Positions 35,014-47,193 of a stretch of 64,000 bases of DNA are shown in pieces. Each line of letters opens with the position of its first letter. Within the stretch, counting starts at the first letter, position 1. The translations under genes were made by a program, and so were the position numbers. This DNA comes from Sphingomonas pokkalii (lineage in GTDB: Bacteria > Pseudomonadota > Alphaproteobacteria > Sphingomonadales > Sphingomonadaceae): the NCBI RefSeq assembly GCF_003096275.1, contig NZ_QENQ01000001.1:124001-188000 (forward strand), written 5' to 3'. The notes under the pieces were generated by a model, which did no database searches, was not told the origin of the DNA, and saw nothing but the letters and a program-made list of their open reading frames with translations.

Positions 35014-35901
35014 TCAGGGGCGGCGGCGCACCGCTACCGGCAGATCGCAGACGTTCAGGCCCGTTGCCACGGTTGGCGGCGCCGGGTGTTCCCGCAGAGC
35101 GATCATTGCGGCGTAGCGTTCGTTATCGGTGGCGCGATACTGGAAATGCGGGCGCTCGTCCGGCGGCAACTGGCTGGCGAGTCGTGCCCATAGGATTCCC
35201 GTCCGCTCCGCCGCATCCGCATAGACGCCCATCGGCGCGTCGCTCCGCGGCAGACCGGAAAGATGTTGCATCCCTTCGATCACTCGCCCCACCACGGTAT
35301 AGTTGCGATCCAACCGCCGCGCCGACTGGCCGATCGGCGTAAACAGCTCGGCGCCGGTGCCGGTATCGGGCAGTTGATCGCGCGCCACGCCGACCATGCC
35401 ATAGCAATGGGTGAGCCACGTCGCCTTGCCGTCGGTAGCGATTGGCCAGCCATCGGCGGTGATGCCGGTGGCGCTGGCGTAGGAATCGGGTTTCGAAAGT
35501 CGCAGCGCGGGCGAGACCCCCGCAACCTCGAACTCCGATGGCGGCCGAGCGAGGATTTCGGGCGGCAGCGGCTTCTTCTCGGTCGGGTCGCCCCATTGCG
35601 CGACCCAGTTCTCCTGCACGCGATAGACGCTTTCGCCGTCCCACCAGCGCGCCATCGCCAGCTTGCGGATGTTGTTCACATGCGCCGGTGCGAGCCGCGC
35701 AGCCAGCCGGACCACCACCTGACGACCGCTCTTCAGCTGCAGCAGCAGAATCTCGTCCGCGGGGATGTCCCGCCAATCCTCCGCCGCCGGTTCGGCTGCG
35801 GCCGCGTTCGGCCGCAGGGGGGCCGCCGTTTGCGGGGAATTCTGGGCGGAAAGCGGCGCGATCGTGATGGTAGCGACGAGGGCGAGCAGGGATTTTACCA
35901 T
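35014..35901 (-). CDS. Periplasmic cyclophilin-type peptidyl-prolyl isomerase
   Basis: This 295-residue protein has a signal peptide (VKSLLALVATITIAPLSAQ). A cyclophilin domain follows with VVRLAARLAPAHVNNIRKLAMARWWDGESVYRVQENWVAQWGDPTEKK. Later it has GMVGVARDQLPDTGTGAELFTPIGQSARRLDRNYTVVGRVIEGMQHLSGLPRSD, which is the conserved core after a family-specific insert. The catalytic Arg equivalent lies in VYRVQ. It differs from small PpiA proteins by long loops and a C-terminal extension, a form known in sphingomonads. It should help fold or assemble exported proteins. It converges on the Mla operon and is divergent from the tRNA gene. Confidence 0.88.
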   Translation of the reverse strand: MVKSLLALVATITIAPLSAQNSPQTAAPLRPNAAAAEPAAEDWRDIPADEILLLQLKSGRQVVVRLAARLAPAHVNNIRKLAMARWWDGESVYRVQENWVAQWGDPTEKKPLPPEILARPPSEFEVAGVSPALRLSKPDSYASATGITADGWPIATDGKATWLTHCYGMVGVARDQLPDTGTGAELFTPIGQSARRLDRNYTVVGRVIEGMQHLSGLPRSDAPMGVYADAAERTGILWARLASQLPPDERPHFQYRATDNERYAAMIALREHPAPPTVATGLNVCDLPVAVRRRP

Positions 35902-35980
35902 GGATGTAGCTTCGCATGCGAACCGACGCTTGCCTAGGGCGAGAAGGAACGGTAGGGCACGCGCCTTCCAGGTATCCTGC

Positions 35981-36071
35981 GGAGCGGTGGCCGAGTGGTC
36001 GAAGGCGCTCGCCTGGAAAGTGAGTATACGGCAAAACCGTATCGAGGGTTCGAATCCCTCCCGCTCCGCCA
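35981..36071 (+). tRNA. tRNA-Ser (anticodon GGA)
   Basis: The 91-base gene has a seven-pair acceptor stem (GGAGCGG / CCGCTCC), a D-arm with GCCGAGTGGTCGAAGGC, an anticodon loop CTGGAAA with GGA, the long variable arm of class II tRNAs (ATACGG ... CCGTAT), and a T-arm GGGTTCGAATCCC. CCA is encoded. It is a common integration site for mobile elements. Confidence 0.97.
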
Positions 36072-36518
36072 CCTGCGCCCTTTTTGGGGCTCGCCAAGTC
36101 GCTCAAAAATTGCCAGAAAACCCTTACAAATCAGCGGTTTTGGTTCGCTACGTTTCACTCAGTCCGACACGACCTGACGCGATGCCGGCACGACATGTTG
36201 CCCCAGCAGATTGGCGAACGAGCTCGATCGTCCGTACAGGCAGCCCGCCACGCCGTCGCTGACGCCCTCCGCAATCTTGAAGCGATAGGTTGCATAGAGG
36301 CTGTGCATGTCGCGCGGTTGCTGCGGGACGACCGCGTGCGGGGCATTTGCCGAAAGCAGCGCATATCTGGTGCGCGTTGGCGAACCGGGCACCGTCCACC
36401 CGGGCAACACCTGCCCGGCGATGTCCAGATCGATGCCGCGACCGCGCCGGCCCGGGCAGCAGGTTCGCCGGATCAGCCGGGTGCCGGATGTCGAAACAGG
36501 ATGCGTTGATCGTCGAAC
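36072..36518. other. Stretch without a confident gene, downstream of tRNA-Ser
   Basis: This 447-base region between tRNA-Ser and the DUF2891 gene has an AT-richer part right after the tRNA (36080-36165) and no gene I can name. On the minus strand the frame that follows the DUF2891 stop stays open down to 36159 and ends YRFKIAEGVSDGVAGCLYGR..., which reads like real protein sequence but matches no family I know. It could be the remnant of an element that integrated at the tRNA. Confidence 0.4.
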
Positions 36519-37520
36519 CTATTGCCTTCGCGTACCGTCGGTACCGGTCAGCGCAAGCATCGCAAAGCTGGCGAGCCAATGCTCCCCCATATAGTCCCCG
36601 GCCACTTCGTCGATGGCCGTTGCGAGATGCTGCGCTGCGGCTGCGTTCAATACGCTTGCGACTGAATCGGAGACCGAACGTGCCAAGCTTCGCATGGCCC
36701 AAGCGCGGCTGAGGTTGAGGCCGTCGAGATGGGCGATCTTGCCGTCGCTGCGGTCGCTGACCTGCGCCGGCGTAAACAGCGCGGCGGGCCGGCCGGCGGC
36801 GAGATCGGGCAGGAATGCGGAGAACCACGGCGCGAACTGCTCTGCCGGCAGCAGCGCCTGCATCGCCAGCGCTTCGGTCAGCGTCGGGGACAGGAAATCC
36901 TCGCCGCTCGGCTCCCAGGCCTGGGCGCTGCGATCGTTCGAGAACCATAGCCACGCGCGATCGCGGAGCAGCGTGCGGAATGCACCGTCGTTCGCCACCC
37001 GCGCATAGCGCTCCGCCAGCACTAGCGCGAAGGCGGTGTTGGAGTGGAAGCCCGCGCGCACCGGATAGTGCAGCTTGGGCAGGAAATCCTGGAAGCGCGC
37101 GACGAACGCATCCGCCAATGGTTGGACGGTCAGGGCATGGGGACTGTCCGCGACGATCAGTTCGCCGGCCAGCATCAATGCCCAGGACCAGCCATAGGGT
37201 CGCTCGAAGCCGCGCGCGCTGGCGCGATCGAGATAGGCCCGTTCCGCCTCTACCTTCTCGGGCGTGAACGCGCGGGCGAACAGCGCGTCGATCGCGGCTA
37301 CTTCCGCAAGGTCGGGGAACAGCCGGCGGATGCGCGCGAGCAGCCAATAGCCATGGACGCAGCTGTGCCAGTCGAAGCTGCCGTAGAAGATCGGGTGGAC
37401 GACCTGCGGGAGATAGGCGTCCGCATCGCCGCCCATCACATGGTCCGCCTTGTGCGGATAGGCGCGCTCGACATGGCCGAGCGCGATGCGGGCGAAGCGG
37501 GCGGCGAGATCAGGGGTCAT
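36519..37520 (-). CDS. DUF2891 family protein
   Basis: This 333-residue protein matches DUF2891. It starts FARIALGHVERAYPHKADHVM, then HPIFYGSFDWHSCVHGYWLLARIRRLFP. Further conserved parts are RPYGWSWALMLAGEL, LPKLHYPVRAGFHSNTAFALVLAERYA, SGEDFLSPTLTEALAMQALLP and a late LNLSRAWAMRSLA. The regular helices and aromatic cluster suggest an alpha/alpha barrel like that of glycosidases or cellobiose epimerases, but no activity has been shown for the family to my knowledge. It overlaps the DUF979 gene by four bases and is the last gene of the DUF969-DUF979-DUF2891 operon. I infer a role in handling the substrate of the adjacent oxoprolinase. Confidence 0.88.
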   Translation of the reverse strand: MTPDLAARFARIALGHVERAYPHKADHVMGGDADAYLPQVVHPIFYGSFDWHSCVHGYWLLARIRRLFPDLAEVAAIDALFARAFTPEKVEAERAYLDRASARGFERPYGWSWALMLAGELIVADSPHALTVQPLADAFVARFQDFLPKLHYPVRAGFHSNTAFALVLAERYARVANDGAFRTLLRDRAWLWFSNDRSAQAWEPSGEDFLSPTLTEALAMQALLPAEQFAPWFSAFLPDLAAGRPAALFTPAQVSDRSDGKIAHLDGLNLSRAWAMRSLARSVSDSVASVLNAAAAQHLATAIDEVAGDYMGEHWLASFAMLALTGTDGTRRQ

Positions 37521-38479
37521 TTCGGGCCTCCCGGAAAGGCGAGCAGCGTCAGCGCCGCGATGTTGAAGACGAGCAGCAGCAGCGCGGTCGGTGCCTGCAC
37601 GCGGATCACCGCGAACCGGTCGCGCAGTTCCAGCGCGGCGACGGGCACGATGTTGAAATTGGCCGCCATCGGTGTGAGCAGCGTGCCGCAAAAGCCCGAC
37701 AACATGCCCAGCGCCGCCACCGCGGCGGGATCGCCATGCAGCTGTTGGATGAGGATCGGCACGCCGAAGGCGAGGGTTAGGATGGGGAATGCGGCGAAGG
37801 CATTGCCCAACACGATCGTGAACAGCGCCATGCCCAGGCCATAGACCAGCGACGCGACCAGGGGCGTGTCGATCGCGACCAGCCCGAGCACGCCGCCCGC
37901 CACCACCTTGCCGACGCCGGCCAGCGCGAAGATGCCGCCCAACGCTGCCAGCATCTGCGGCAGGACTATCGGCCAGCCGATCCCGTCGACCAGGCGCCGC
38001 GCCTCGCAGGCGGCGGTGCCGCGCGGCGGGCGGGTGAGGCGCAGCGCGAGGACCAGCGCGATCGCCGCCCCGGCAACGAGCGCAGCGAGCGTCACCTGTT
38101 TGGGATCGACCAGCGCGAGGCCCCCCAGCCGCCCCGCGGGCAGCGCCAGCGTGCCGCCGAGCGTGACGATCGGCAGCGCCAGCGCCGGCAGGAACAGCCG
38201 CGCGCCCCATCGCCGCGCAAACGCGGCGCGGGTCGCCTCGTCGCTCGTCGCGACCGGGGCGGGCCGGAGGCCCAGCGTCGCCAGCGCGACCATCGCGAGG
38301 ACGAGGCCGCCATTGACCAGATCGGGCAGCCAAGGCCCCGCGCCGAGCGTCACGGCAAAGGCGCCCCAGAAAGCGGCGTTGCGCCAATGCCGGGGCGCCC
38401 CCGTGTCGCGGGCATGGTGCAGCGCGACCGCGGCGGGCAGCATGGCGGCGGCGATGCCGATCGCGTCGAGCCCGATCAT
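37517..38479 (-). CDS. DUF979 family membrane protein (putative transporter subunit)
   Basis: This 320-residue integral membrane protein has about nine hydrophobic segments. Conserved parts include [49 protein letters not shown] and [31 protein letters not shown]979 always pairs with DUF969; the pair resembles the two halves of a dicarboxylate-type (ArsB/NhaD superfamily) permease. The pair is often encoded beside pyrrolidone carboxyl peptidase or 5-oxoprolinase genes, which points to oxoproline as substrate; that is inference. It overlaps DUF969 and DUF2891 by four bases each. The ATG at 38479 gives the normal N-terminus. Confidence 0.9.
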   Translation of the reverse strand: MIGLDAIGIAAAMLPAAVALHHARDTGAPRHWRNAAFWGAFAVTLGAGPWLPDLVNGGLVLAMVALATLGLRPAPVATSDEATRAAFARRWGARLFLPALALPIVTLGGTLALPAGRLGGLALVDPKQVTLAALVAGAAIALVLALRLTRPPRGTAACEARRLVDGIGWPIVLPQMLAALGGIFALAGVGKVVAGGVLGLVAIDTPLVASLVYGLGMALFTIVLGNAFAAFPILTLAFGVPILIQQLHGDPAAVAALGMLSGFCGTLLTPMAANFNIVPVAALELRDRFAVIRVQAPTALLLLVFNIAALTLLAFPGGPK

Positions 38480-39135
38480 CGCGAGAGGGTCCGATCCAGT
38501 CGCAGCAGCCGCGCCCCATGGATCAGCAGCGCGGCAAGCGCGGTGGGGATCGCCCACAGCGCCACTTCCAGCGGCGCGACGGTCACGCCCTCCTGCTGCA
38601 GGATCGCGCGGATCAGCAGGATCGAGCCGACCGCGATGAACACGTCCTCACCGAAGAACAGCGCGATATTGTCGACCGCGGCGGCATGGGCGCGGAGGCG
38701 CTGGCGGGTGTCGTCGTCGAGCGGGGCGTCGGCGTCGCGTTCGGCGGCGCCCTCGACCATCGGCGCGACGATCGGGCGGACCATCGGCACATGCCCGCCC
38801 AGCGCGGTGAGGCCGAGCGCCGCCGCCGCCTGCCGCAGCAGGAAATAGCCGAGCAGCACGCGCCCCGCCGTCGCGCGCCGCAGCCGCTGCACCACCGCGC
38901 GCGCCTGTTCGCGCAGCCCGGCACGCTCCAGCAGCCCGATCGCCGGCAGCGCCAGCCAGGCGACGGCGAGGAAGCGCGCATCGACAAAGGCCTTGCCGAT
39001 CAGCGCGATCACCGCGAGCGGGCCATGGCCGGCCGCCGCCGCGCTGGCGAACGCCGCGGCGGTGACCACCAGCAGCGGATGGACGCGCAGCGCGAAGCCC
39101 AGGACGATGATGACGACGCCCGACAGGACCAGCAT
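38476..39135 (-). CDS. DUF969 family membrane protein (putative transporter subunit)
   Basis: This 219-residue membrane protein has about six hydrophobic helices. It begins LVLSGVVIIVLGFALRVHPLLVVTAAAFASAAAAG. It carries the DUF969 signature FVDARFLAVAWLALPAIGLLERAGLREQA and GLTALGGHVPMVRPIVAPM, then DNIALFFGEDVFIAVGSILLI. It is the partner of DUF979, and each is probably one half of a split secondary transporter. It is eight bases downstream of the MarR-like regulator, so the regulator and transporter are co-transcribed. Confidence 0.9.
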   Translation of the reverse strand: MLVLSGVVIIVLGFALRVHPLLVVTAAAFASAAAAGHGPLAVIALIGKAFVDARFLAVAWLALPAIGLLERAGLREQARAVVQRLRRATAGRVLLGYFLLRQAAAALGLTALGGHVPMVRPIVAPMVEGAAERDADAPLDDDTRQRLRAHAAAVDNIALFFGEDVFIAVGSILLIRAILQQEGVTVAPLEVALWAIPTALAALLIHGARLLRLDRTLSR

Positions 39136-39143
39136 CGCCGCCC

Positions 39144-39659
39144 CTACAGCGTGGCGGCGGCGCGGGCCGCCTGGTTATACTGGCCGGAGAGGCGGCGGAG
39201 CAGCCCGGCGGCCTGGGCCAGCGCCGCCGCGTCCGGGCCGTCGCCGGCGATCGGCTCGGCGAGCACCGTCTCGCGGATCGCGCGATAGGCGGCGCAGAAT
39301 GCCACGCCCGCCGGTGTCGCGCCGATCAGCTTTTCCTTGCCCGCCCGGCGCGTCGACACCAGCCCGGCCTTTTCGAGCTTGCGGATCGCATAGGTGACGA
39401 GGTGCGTGTCCTCGATGTCGAGCACCAGCGCGATGTCGGCGAGCCGCTTGGGCCGGTCGCGGTGACGGACGGTATGGAGGATCAGCACCTCAAGCGGGGC
39501 CAGCGCGATGCCGGCGGCGGCGGCGCAGCGCGCGATCCAGCGATGATAGGCGGTGGCGGCGAGGGTGAGGCTGAACTCCAGCTCCGACAAGGCCGGCGCG
39601 GCGCCATCGGCAAGATGCGCCGACGAGACGATCGCTTTTGCCCCTTGCTGACCTGCCAT
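39144..39659 (-). CDS. MarR-like winged-helix regulator
   Basis: This 171-residue protein has a MarR/COG5631-type fold. The helical N-terminus has LEFSLTLAATAYHRWIARC. A winged helix follows with [66 protein letters not shown]. The start ATG 39659 follows GGAGGG. It is divergent from the oxoprolinase gene and is the first gene of the DUF969-DUF979-DUF2891 operon, so it very likely controls both directions through the palindrome at 39670-39702. The effector may be 5-oxoproline, by inference. Confidence 0.85.
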   Translation of the reverse strand: MAGQQGAKAIVSSAHLADGAAPALSELEFSLTLAATAYHRWIARCAAAAGIALAPLEVLILHTVRHRDRPKRLADIALVLDIEDTHLVTYAIRKLEKAGLVSTRRAGKEKLIGATPAGVAFCAAYRAIRETVLAEPIAGDGPDAAALAQAAGLLRRLSGQYNQAARAAATL

Positions 39660-39669
39660 GCGTCCCTCC

Positions 39670-39702
39670 CGCTTGCAGTCGCAAGGTTGCGCTATGCAAG
39701 CG
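39670..39702. promoter_or_regulatory. Nested palindrome, probable operator of the MarR-like regulator
   Basis: CGCTTGCA (39670-39677) and TGCAAGCG (39695-39702) form a perfect inverted repeat. Between them lies a second dyad, GCAA-gg-TTGC (39681-39690). The site is 10 bases from the regulator start and about 50 from the oxoprolinase start, in the shared promoter region. Confidence 0.65.
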
Positions 39703-39749
39703 AACTGTCAACATTTATGCTGCGATTCGTCGATAAATTGTAAGTGGGG

Positions 39750-43340
<3,591 letters not shown>

Positions 43341-43543
43341 CATGATATTGGCCTGTAAGCGCCCGGTCGTCTGGCCGCCTCTACACGAGCGGCCAGCGGC
43401 AGCAGCACGATCCGCCGGGCTTCGGCATCGATGCGCGCGGCGCGTCCATCGGCCAGATAGCGCACGACCACCGGGGTACAGGCAAGACCGCCCATCGCTT
43501 CATCGTGATGCTGAATCCCCCTTCGAAATGGTGGCGGCGGCGC

Positions 43544-44338
43544 TCAGGCGCGCTTGCCTGATCCTGCGCGGCAGCGGCTGGCGAGCAGGAGCAGGATGAT
43601 CGTTGCTGCGGAGGCGCCACCGATAGCCGTGCATGCCGCATCGGACAGCGGAATCTCCAGCCCAGCCAGCGCGGCCATCGCATAGCCCGCGGTACCGAAG
43701 CTCAACGCCACCACCAGCCAGCCGACCGCGCGGCGATAGCGGCGCACGGTTGCGGTCGAGCGGCCGCCGGTGCGAAGCAGCCGCCCGACGATCTGGCTGT
43801 CCAGCGTATCCGCCAGCATCATGCCGATGGCGAAAGTCGCCGCGATCACCAGCGCCGCCATCGTGCCGCCCTCGGCGGTCGCTGCGGCACCCCAGGCGGC
43901 CGCTTGGGTGGCGGTGTCGAATACCAGCCCGAAGATCGCACCGATCGCGACCACGGCCAGCGGATGCGTGCTGTTGCGCAGCCGCTTCGGCACCAGCCCG
44001 CTCCGCCATCCCACCGGCGTATAGCGTGCCTGCGTCAGCAACGCGTGCAGATTGAGCGTGCCGACGACCAGCAAAAGGAAGATGACGGCGACATCGATCA
44101 GAGGCGCGGTCCAGGCAGGCAGCGCGAAGGCATCCGCCGCCAGCGACACGCCGATGGCGACGACCGCGACCGACAGACTGTGACCGAACGCGAACAAGGT
44201 GCCGACCCATAGAGCGAGCCGGGGACGAACCTCGGCGGCGCGGAACACGATATTGTCGATCACGGCGACATGATCGGGGTCGAGCCCGTGGCGCAGCCCG
44301 AGCAGAAACATCAGCCAAAGGGCGGAAAGTGCCATCAT
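43544..44338 (-). CDS. HoxN/NiCoT family nickel/cobalt transporter
   Basis: This 264-residue membrane protein begins LSALWLMFLLGLRHGLDPDHVAVIDN. The RHGxDxDHxxxIDN helix is the metal-selectivity signature of NiCoT permeases. Other conserved parts are LWVGTLFAFGHSLSVAVVAIGVSL and IGAIFGLVFDTATQAAAWG, with the FDTAT motif, and IGMMLADTLDSQIVGRLL. Six to eight helices are expected. The second residue of the DPDH motif (Pro in place of Ala) and the absence of urease or cobalamin genes nearby leave the metal open; nickel or cobalt uptake is most likely. It overlaps the DUF1289 gene by four bases. Confidence 0.88.
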   Translation of the reverse strand: MMALSALWLMFLLGLRHGLDPDHVAVIDNIVFRAAEVRPRLALWVGTLFAFGHSLSVAVVAIGVSLAADAFALPAWTAPLIDVAVIFLLLVVGTLNLHALLTQARYTPVGWRSGLVPKRLRNSTHPLAVVAIGAIFGLVFDTATQAAAWGAAATAEGGTMAALVIAATFAIGMMLADTLDSQIVGRLLRTGGRSTATVRRYRRAVGWLVVALSFGTAGYAMAALAGLEIPLSDAACTAIGGASAATIILLLLASRCRAGSGKRA

Positions 44339-44532
44339 GCTTCCGCCTCGATCACCCGAACGCCCCGCGCATCGAGCTTCGCGAGCCGCGCCGGCAATGC
44401 CTTGCTGATCGCGAGGCGCCGCGGGCGCGGCGCCTTCTTCCATTCGCGGCATTCCGGCAGGGTGCGCCCGCACGCGACGCACCATCCGGTACGCCCGTCA
44501 AACCGGCAGACGCTGATGCAGGGGGTTTTCAC
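44335..44532 (-). CDS. DUF1289 family small cysteine-rich protein
   Basis: This 65-residue protein matches DUF1289: CISVCRFDGRTGWCVACGRTLPECREWKK holds cysteines at residues 5, 9, 18 and 21 (C-x3-C-x8-C-x2-C) and the TLxE..W motif. These cysteines may bind an iron-sulfur cluster or zinc. The function is unknown. The start is GTG 44532, after a GC-rich purine run. It is translationally coupled with the NiCoT transporter gene, which hints that it may serve metal handling; that is inference. Confidence 0.88.
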   Translation of the reverse strand: MKTPCISVCRFDGRTGWCVACGRTLPECREWKKAPRPRRLAISKALPARLAKLDARGVRVIEAEA

Positions 44533-44620
44533 GACGAGGCCCCCGTGACTCGCACGCCCATCCCCTCATGTCTGCCGCCGCCGCGCGATGCGTGGAGGGC
44601 CCTGGAAGTTCGGAAGAGGG

Positions 44621-44665
44621 CCATGGCGACTCTGATGATATAATGTATCATGAGAGTCGCCATGG
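44621..44665. repeat. Near-perfect 20-bp stem hairpin with TAATG loop
   Basis: The arms 44621-44640 and 44646-44665 pair with a single mismatch around a five-base loop. Outer parts are CCATGGCGACTCT and AGAGTCGCCATGG. It lies 74 bases beyond the end of the M3 peptidase gene. No U-run follows on either strand, so it is not a standard terminator, and its base composition (AT-rich centre) differs from the GC-rich REP elements of this window. Confidence 0.8.
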
Positions 44666-44738
44666 CAAATTCGCACGCGTTGTACAACAAGCACGTCGCG
44701 AAGAGAGCGATGCCCGGAATACGCTTGGTGCGGCCGGG

Positions 44739-46865
44739 TCAGTCCAGTCCGCGATTGTGGAGCAGCGCGTCGGCAGTGGGCATGCGCCCGCGGAACGCCG
44801 CATAGCTCTTCGCCGGATCGCGGGTGTTGCCGCGTTCCAGCACCTCATGGCGCAGCTTCGCCGCCAGTACCGGATCGTAGATGTTGCCTGCCTCCTTGAA
44901 GGCCTGGAAGCCATCTGCGTCCATCACTTCCGCCCAGGTATAGGCGTAATAGCCGGCCGAATAACCACCGTCGAAGATGTGGCTGAACTGGGCAAGGCGG
45001 TGACGCATCCCCACTTCCTCCGGCACGTCGAGCGCCTTCAGTTCCGCCGCTTCCCACGCGCGGGCATCGAAATCGGCGGGAATGCCCGTCAGCGAATGCA
45101 ACCGCATGTCCAGAATCGCGGAGGACAGCTGCTGGACGGTCAGATAGCCCTGGTTGAAAGTCCGCGATTCCTGCAGCGCCAGCAGCATCGCCTCCGGCAT
45201 CGGCTCGCCGGCCGCGTTGCGGGCATATTTGCGCAGCGTCTCGGGCTCGATGACCCAATGTTCATAGACCTGGCTCGGGAATTCGACGAAATCGCGCGAC
45301 ACCGCGGTACCGGAAAGGCTGGGATAGCGCACCTTGCTCAGCAGGCCGTGCAAACCGTGGCCGAATTCGTGGAACAGGGTCCGCGCCTCGTCGAGCGAGA
45401 TCAGCGCAGGCTGGCCGGGCGCCGGCGGCACGATATTCTGGTTGTTCACGACGATCGGATGCTCGCCGAACAGGTCGTTCTGGTCGCGCAGGCTGTTCAT
45501 CCACGCGCCGGGCCGCTTGGTCGGTCGTGCAAACCAGTCGGCATAGAACAGACCGATCTTGCGCCCGTCCGCCTCGCACAATTCCCACACCCGCACGCCC
45601 TCGGCATAGACGGGCACGTCCTTCCGCTCGTGCGCGGTGATGCCATACAGCTTGTTGGTCGTATCGAACAGCGCTGCGACCATGTTGTCGAGCAGCAGAT
45701 ATTGTTTCACCGCGCCCTCATCGAGCGCGAAACGTTCCTTGCGCACCTGCTCGGCATAATAGCGCCAGTCCCAGGGCTCCACCTTGGCAATGCCGTCTCT
45801 GGCGGCGTGTGCGGCAATGTCGCGCAGTTCTTCCTTCGCGCGGGCCAGCGCTGGACGATAGACCCGCATCAGCAATTCGGTCGCGGCGGCGGGCGTCTTG
45901 GCCATCTGGTCCCGCAGCACGAAGGCGGCATGGCTTTCGGCACCCAACAGCCTGGCCCGTTCGATGCGAAGCGCGACCATCCGGGCGATGATCGCATTGG
46001 TATCATTGGCATTGCCGTTGTCACCACGCATCACGAATGCGCGCCAGATCTTTTCGCGCGCCGCGCGGTTCGGCGCGGCGGTGAGGAACGGCTCGGCAGC
46101 GGAGCGGGTCGCGGGGAACAGATAGCTGCCCGCATGGCCGGCGCCTTGCGCGGCGGTGGCCGCAGCGCTGCGCTGATCCTCGGGCAGACCCGCAACCTCG
46201 TCGGCGTGCAGCAACACGCTGCCGGCCTTCTGATCGGCGAGCAGCTTCTGCCCGAAATCGACGCCGAGTGTGGCGAGTTCCTCGTTGATCGCGGCGACAC
46301 GGGCGCGCTGCGCCGGATCGAGTGCCGCGCCGGCGCGGACGAACCGGCGATGGGTTTCCTCCAACAACCGGGCCTGTTCCGGCGATAGCTGCAAAAGCGC
46401 GCGCCCTTTCCACAGCGCATCGACACGCCCGAACAGCGCCGGGTCCAGCATCGTTTCGTTGGTCAGCCGCGTCAGCTTGGGCGTCACCTGCTCCTCGATA
46501 CGCTGGATCGCATCGCTCGCGTCGGCCGAGGCGACGTTGAAAAAGGTGCCGGCGATCCGGCCGAGCGGCCGGGCGGCCCCCTCCATCGCCTCGATCGTGT
46601 TGGCAAAGCTGGGCGCTGCGGGATTGTCGGCGATGCGGCGATAATCGACGCTGGCCTCGGTGAGCGCAGCGTCGAACGCCGGCGCATAATGTTCCGGGCG
46701 TATCCGATCATAGGGCGGCACGCCGTCTGGCGTGGTCCAACGCGCGAGCAATGGATTGGCGGTCTGGTTTGAATCCGCGCGAGGCGCTTGCACGGCGGCG
46801 GGATCGGGAAGCGAGGAAGCCAGCATGGTGACCAAAACAGTATAGGCAAGCAACAACGTTCGCAC
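44739..46865 (-). CDS. dcp: M3 family zinc metallopeptidase (peptidyl-dipeptidase Dcp type)
   Basis: This 708-residue thermolysin-like (M3A) peptidase has a signal peptide (LLLAYTVLVTMLASS). The zinc site is TLFHEFGHGLHGLLS (HEFGH near residue 500). Conserved surrounding segments are WDWRYYAEQVRKERFALDEGAVKQYLLLDNMV and FVEFPSQVYEHWVIEPETL, with DGGYSAGYYAYTWAEVMDADGF near the C-terminus. It should remove dipeptides from peptide C-termini in the periplasm. The length and the helical N-terminal half (PDGVPPYDRIRPEHYAPAFDAAL) match Dcp. It is a single gene, divergent from the sod gene over a 328-base gap. Confidence 0.94.
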   Translation of the reverse strand: MRTLLLAYTVLVTMLASSLPDPAAVQAPRADSNQTANPLLARWTTPDGVPPYDRIRPEHYAPAFDAALTEASVDYRRIADNPAAPSFANTIEAMEGAARPLGRIAGTFFNVASADASDAIQRIEEQVTPKLTRLTNETMLDPALFGRVDALWKGRALLQLSPEQARLLEETHRRFVRAGAALDPAQRARVAAINEELATLGVDFGQKLLADQKAGSVLLHADEVAGLPEDQRSAAATAAQGAGHAGSYLFPATRSAAEPFLTAAPNRAAREKIWRAFVMRGDNGNANDTNAIIARMVALRIERARLLGAESHAAFVLRDQMAKTPAAATELLMRVYRPALARAKEELRDIAAHAARDGIAKVEPWDWRYYAEQVRKERFALDEGAVKQYLLLDNMVAALFDTTNKLYGITAHERKDVPVYAEGVRVWELCEADGRKIGLFYADWFARPTKRPGAWMNSLRDQNDLFGEHPIVVNNQNIVPPAPGQPALISLDEARTLFHEFGHGLHGLLSKVRYPSLSGTAVSRDFVEFPSQVYEHWVIEPETLRKYARNAAGEPMPEAMLLALQESRTFNQGYLTVQQLSSAILDMRLHSLTGIPADFDARAWEAAELKALDVPEEVGMRHRLAQFSHIFDGGYSAGYYAYTWAEVMDADGFQAFKEAGNIYDPVLAAKLRHEVLERGNTRDPAKSYAAFRGRMPTADALLHNRGLD

Positions 46866-47193
46866 GTTTATTTTCCACTCTGCTTCCTGGATATAACCGT
46901 TGGCGTCAGGTCCGCGGCGTTGCGTCGGCTATGGAAGCAGGGTGGCACATTCGGCGCAGCGACCATGGCTTTCTATGCTGCCGCGGGCGAGCCGGAAATC
47001 GATGCGCCGCGCCGGCGCAATGCCGAGACGCACAGAAAGCATCGATATGGATTCACCGCGGCCCGGCAGTTACGGGTACGCGGGTACGCGGGAGGATCGC
47101 GCGCTGATCATGCCGATGCTGCCAAACGAGCGCGACGTGCGTTTCGGCTGTATCGGAACCCAGTACGCCGCAGCCATCACCAGGAGGAATCCC
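46866..47193. other. Intergenic stretch between the M3 peptidase and sod genes
   Basis: This 328-base gap holds the divergent promoters. The sod frame stays open upstream to 46900, but that extension is low in recognisable sequence and the sod signal peptide with its AGGAGG site begins at 47194. No RNA gene, palindrome or other gene was recognised. Confidence 0.5.
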
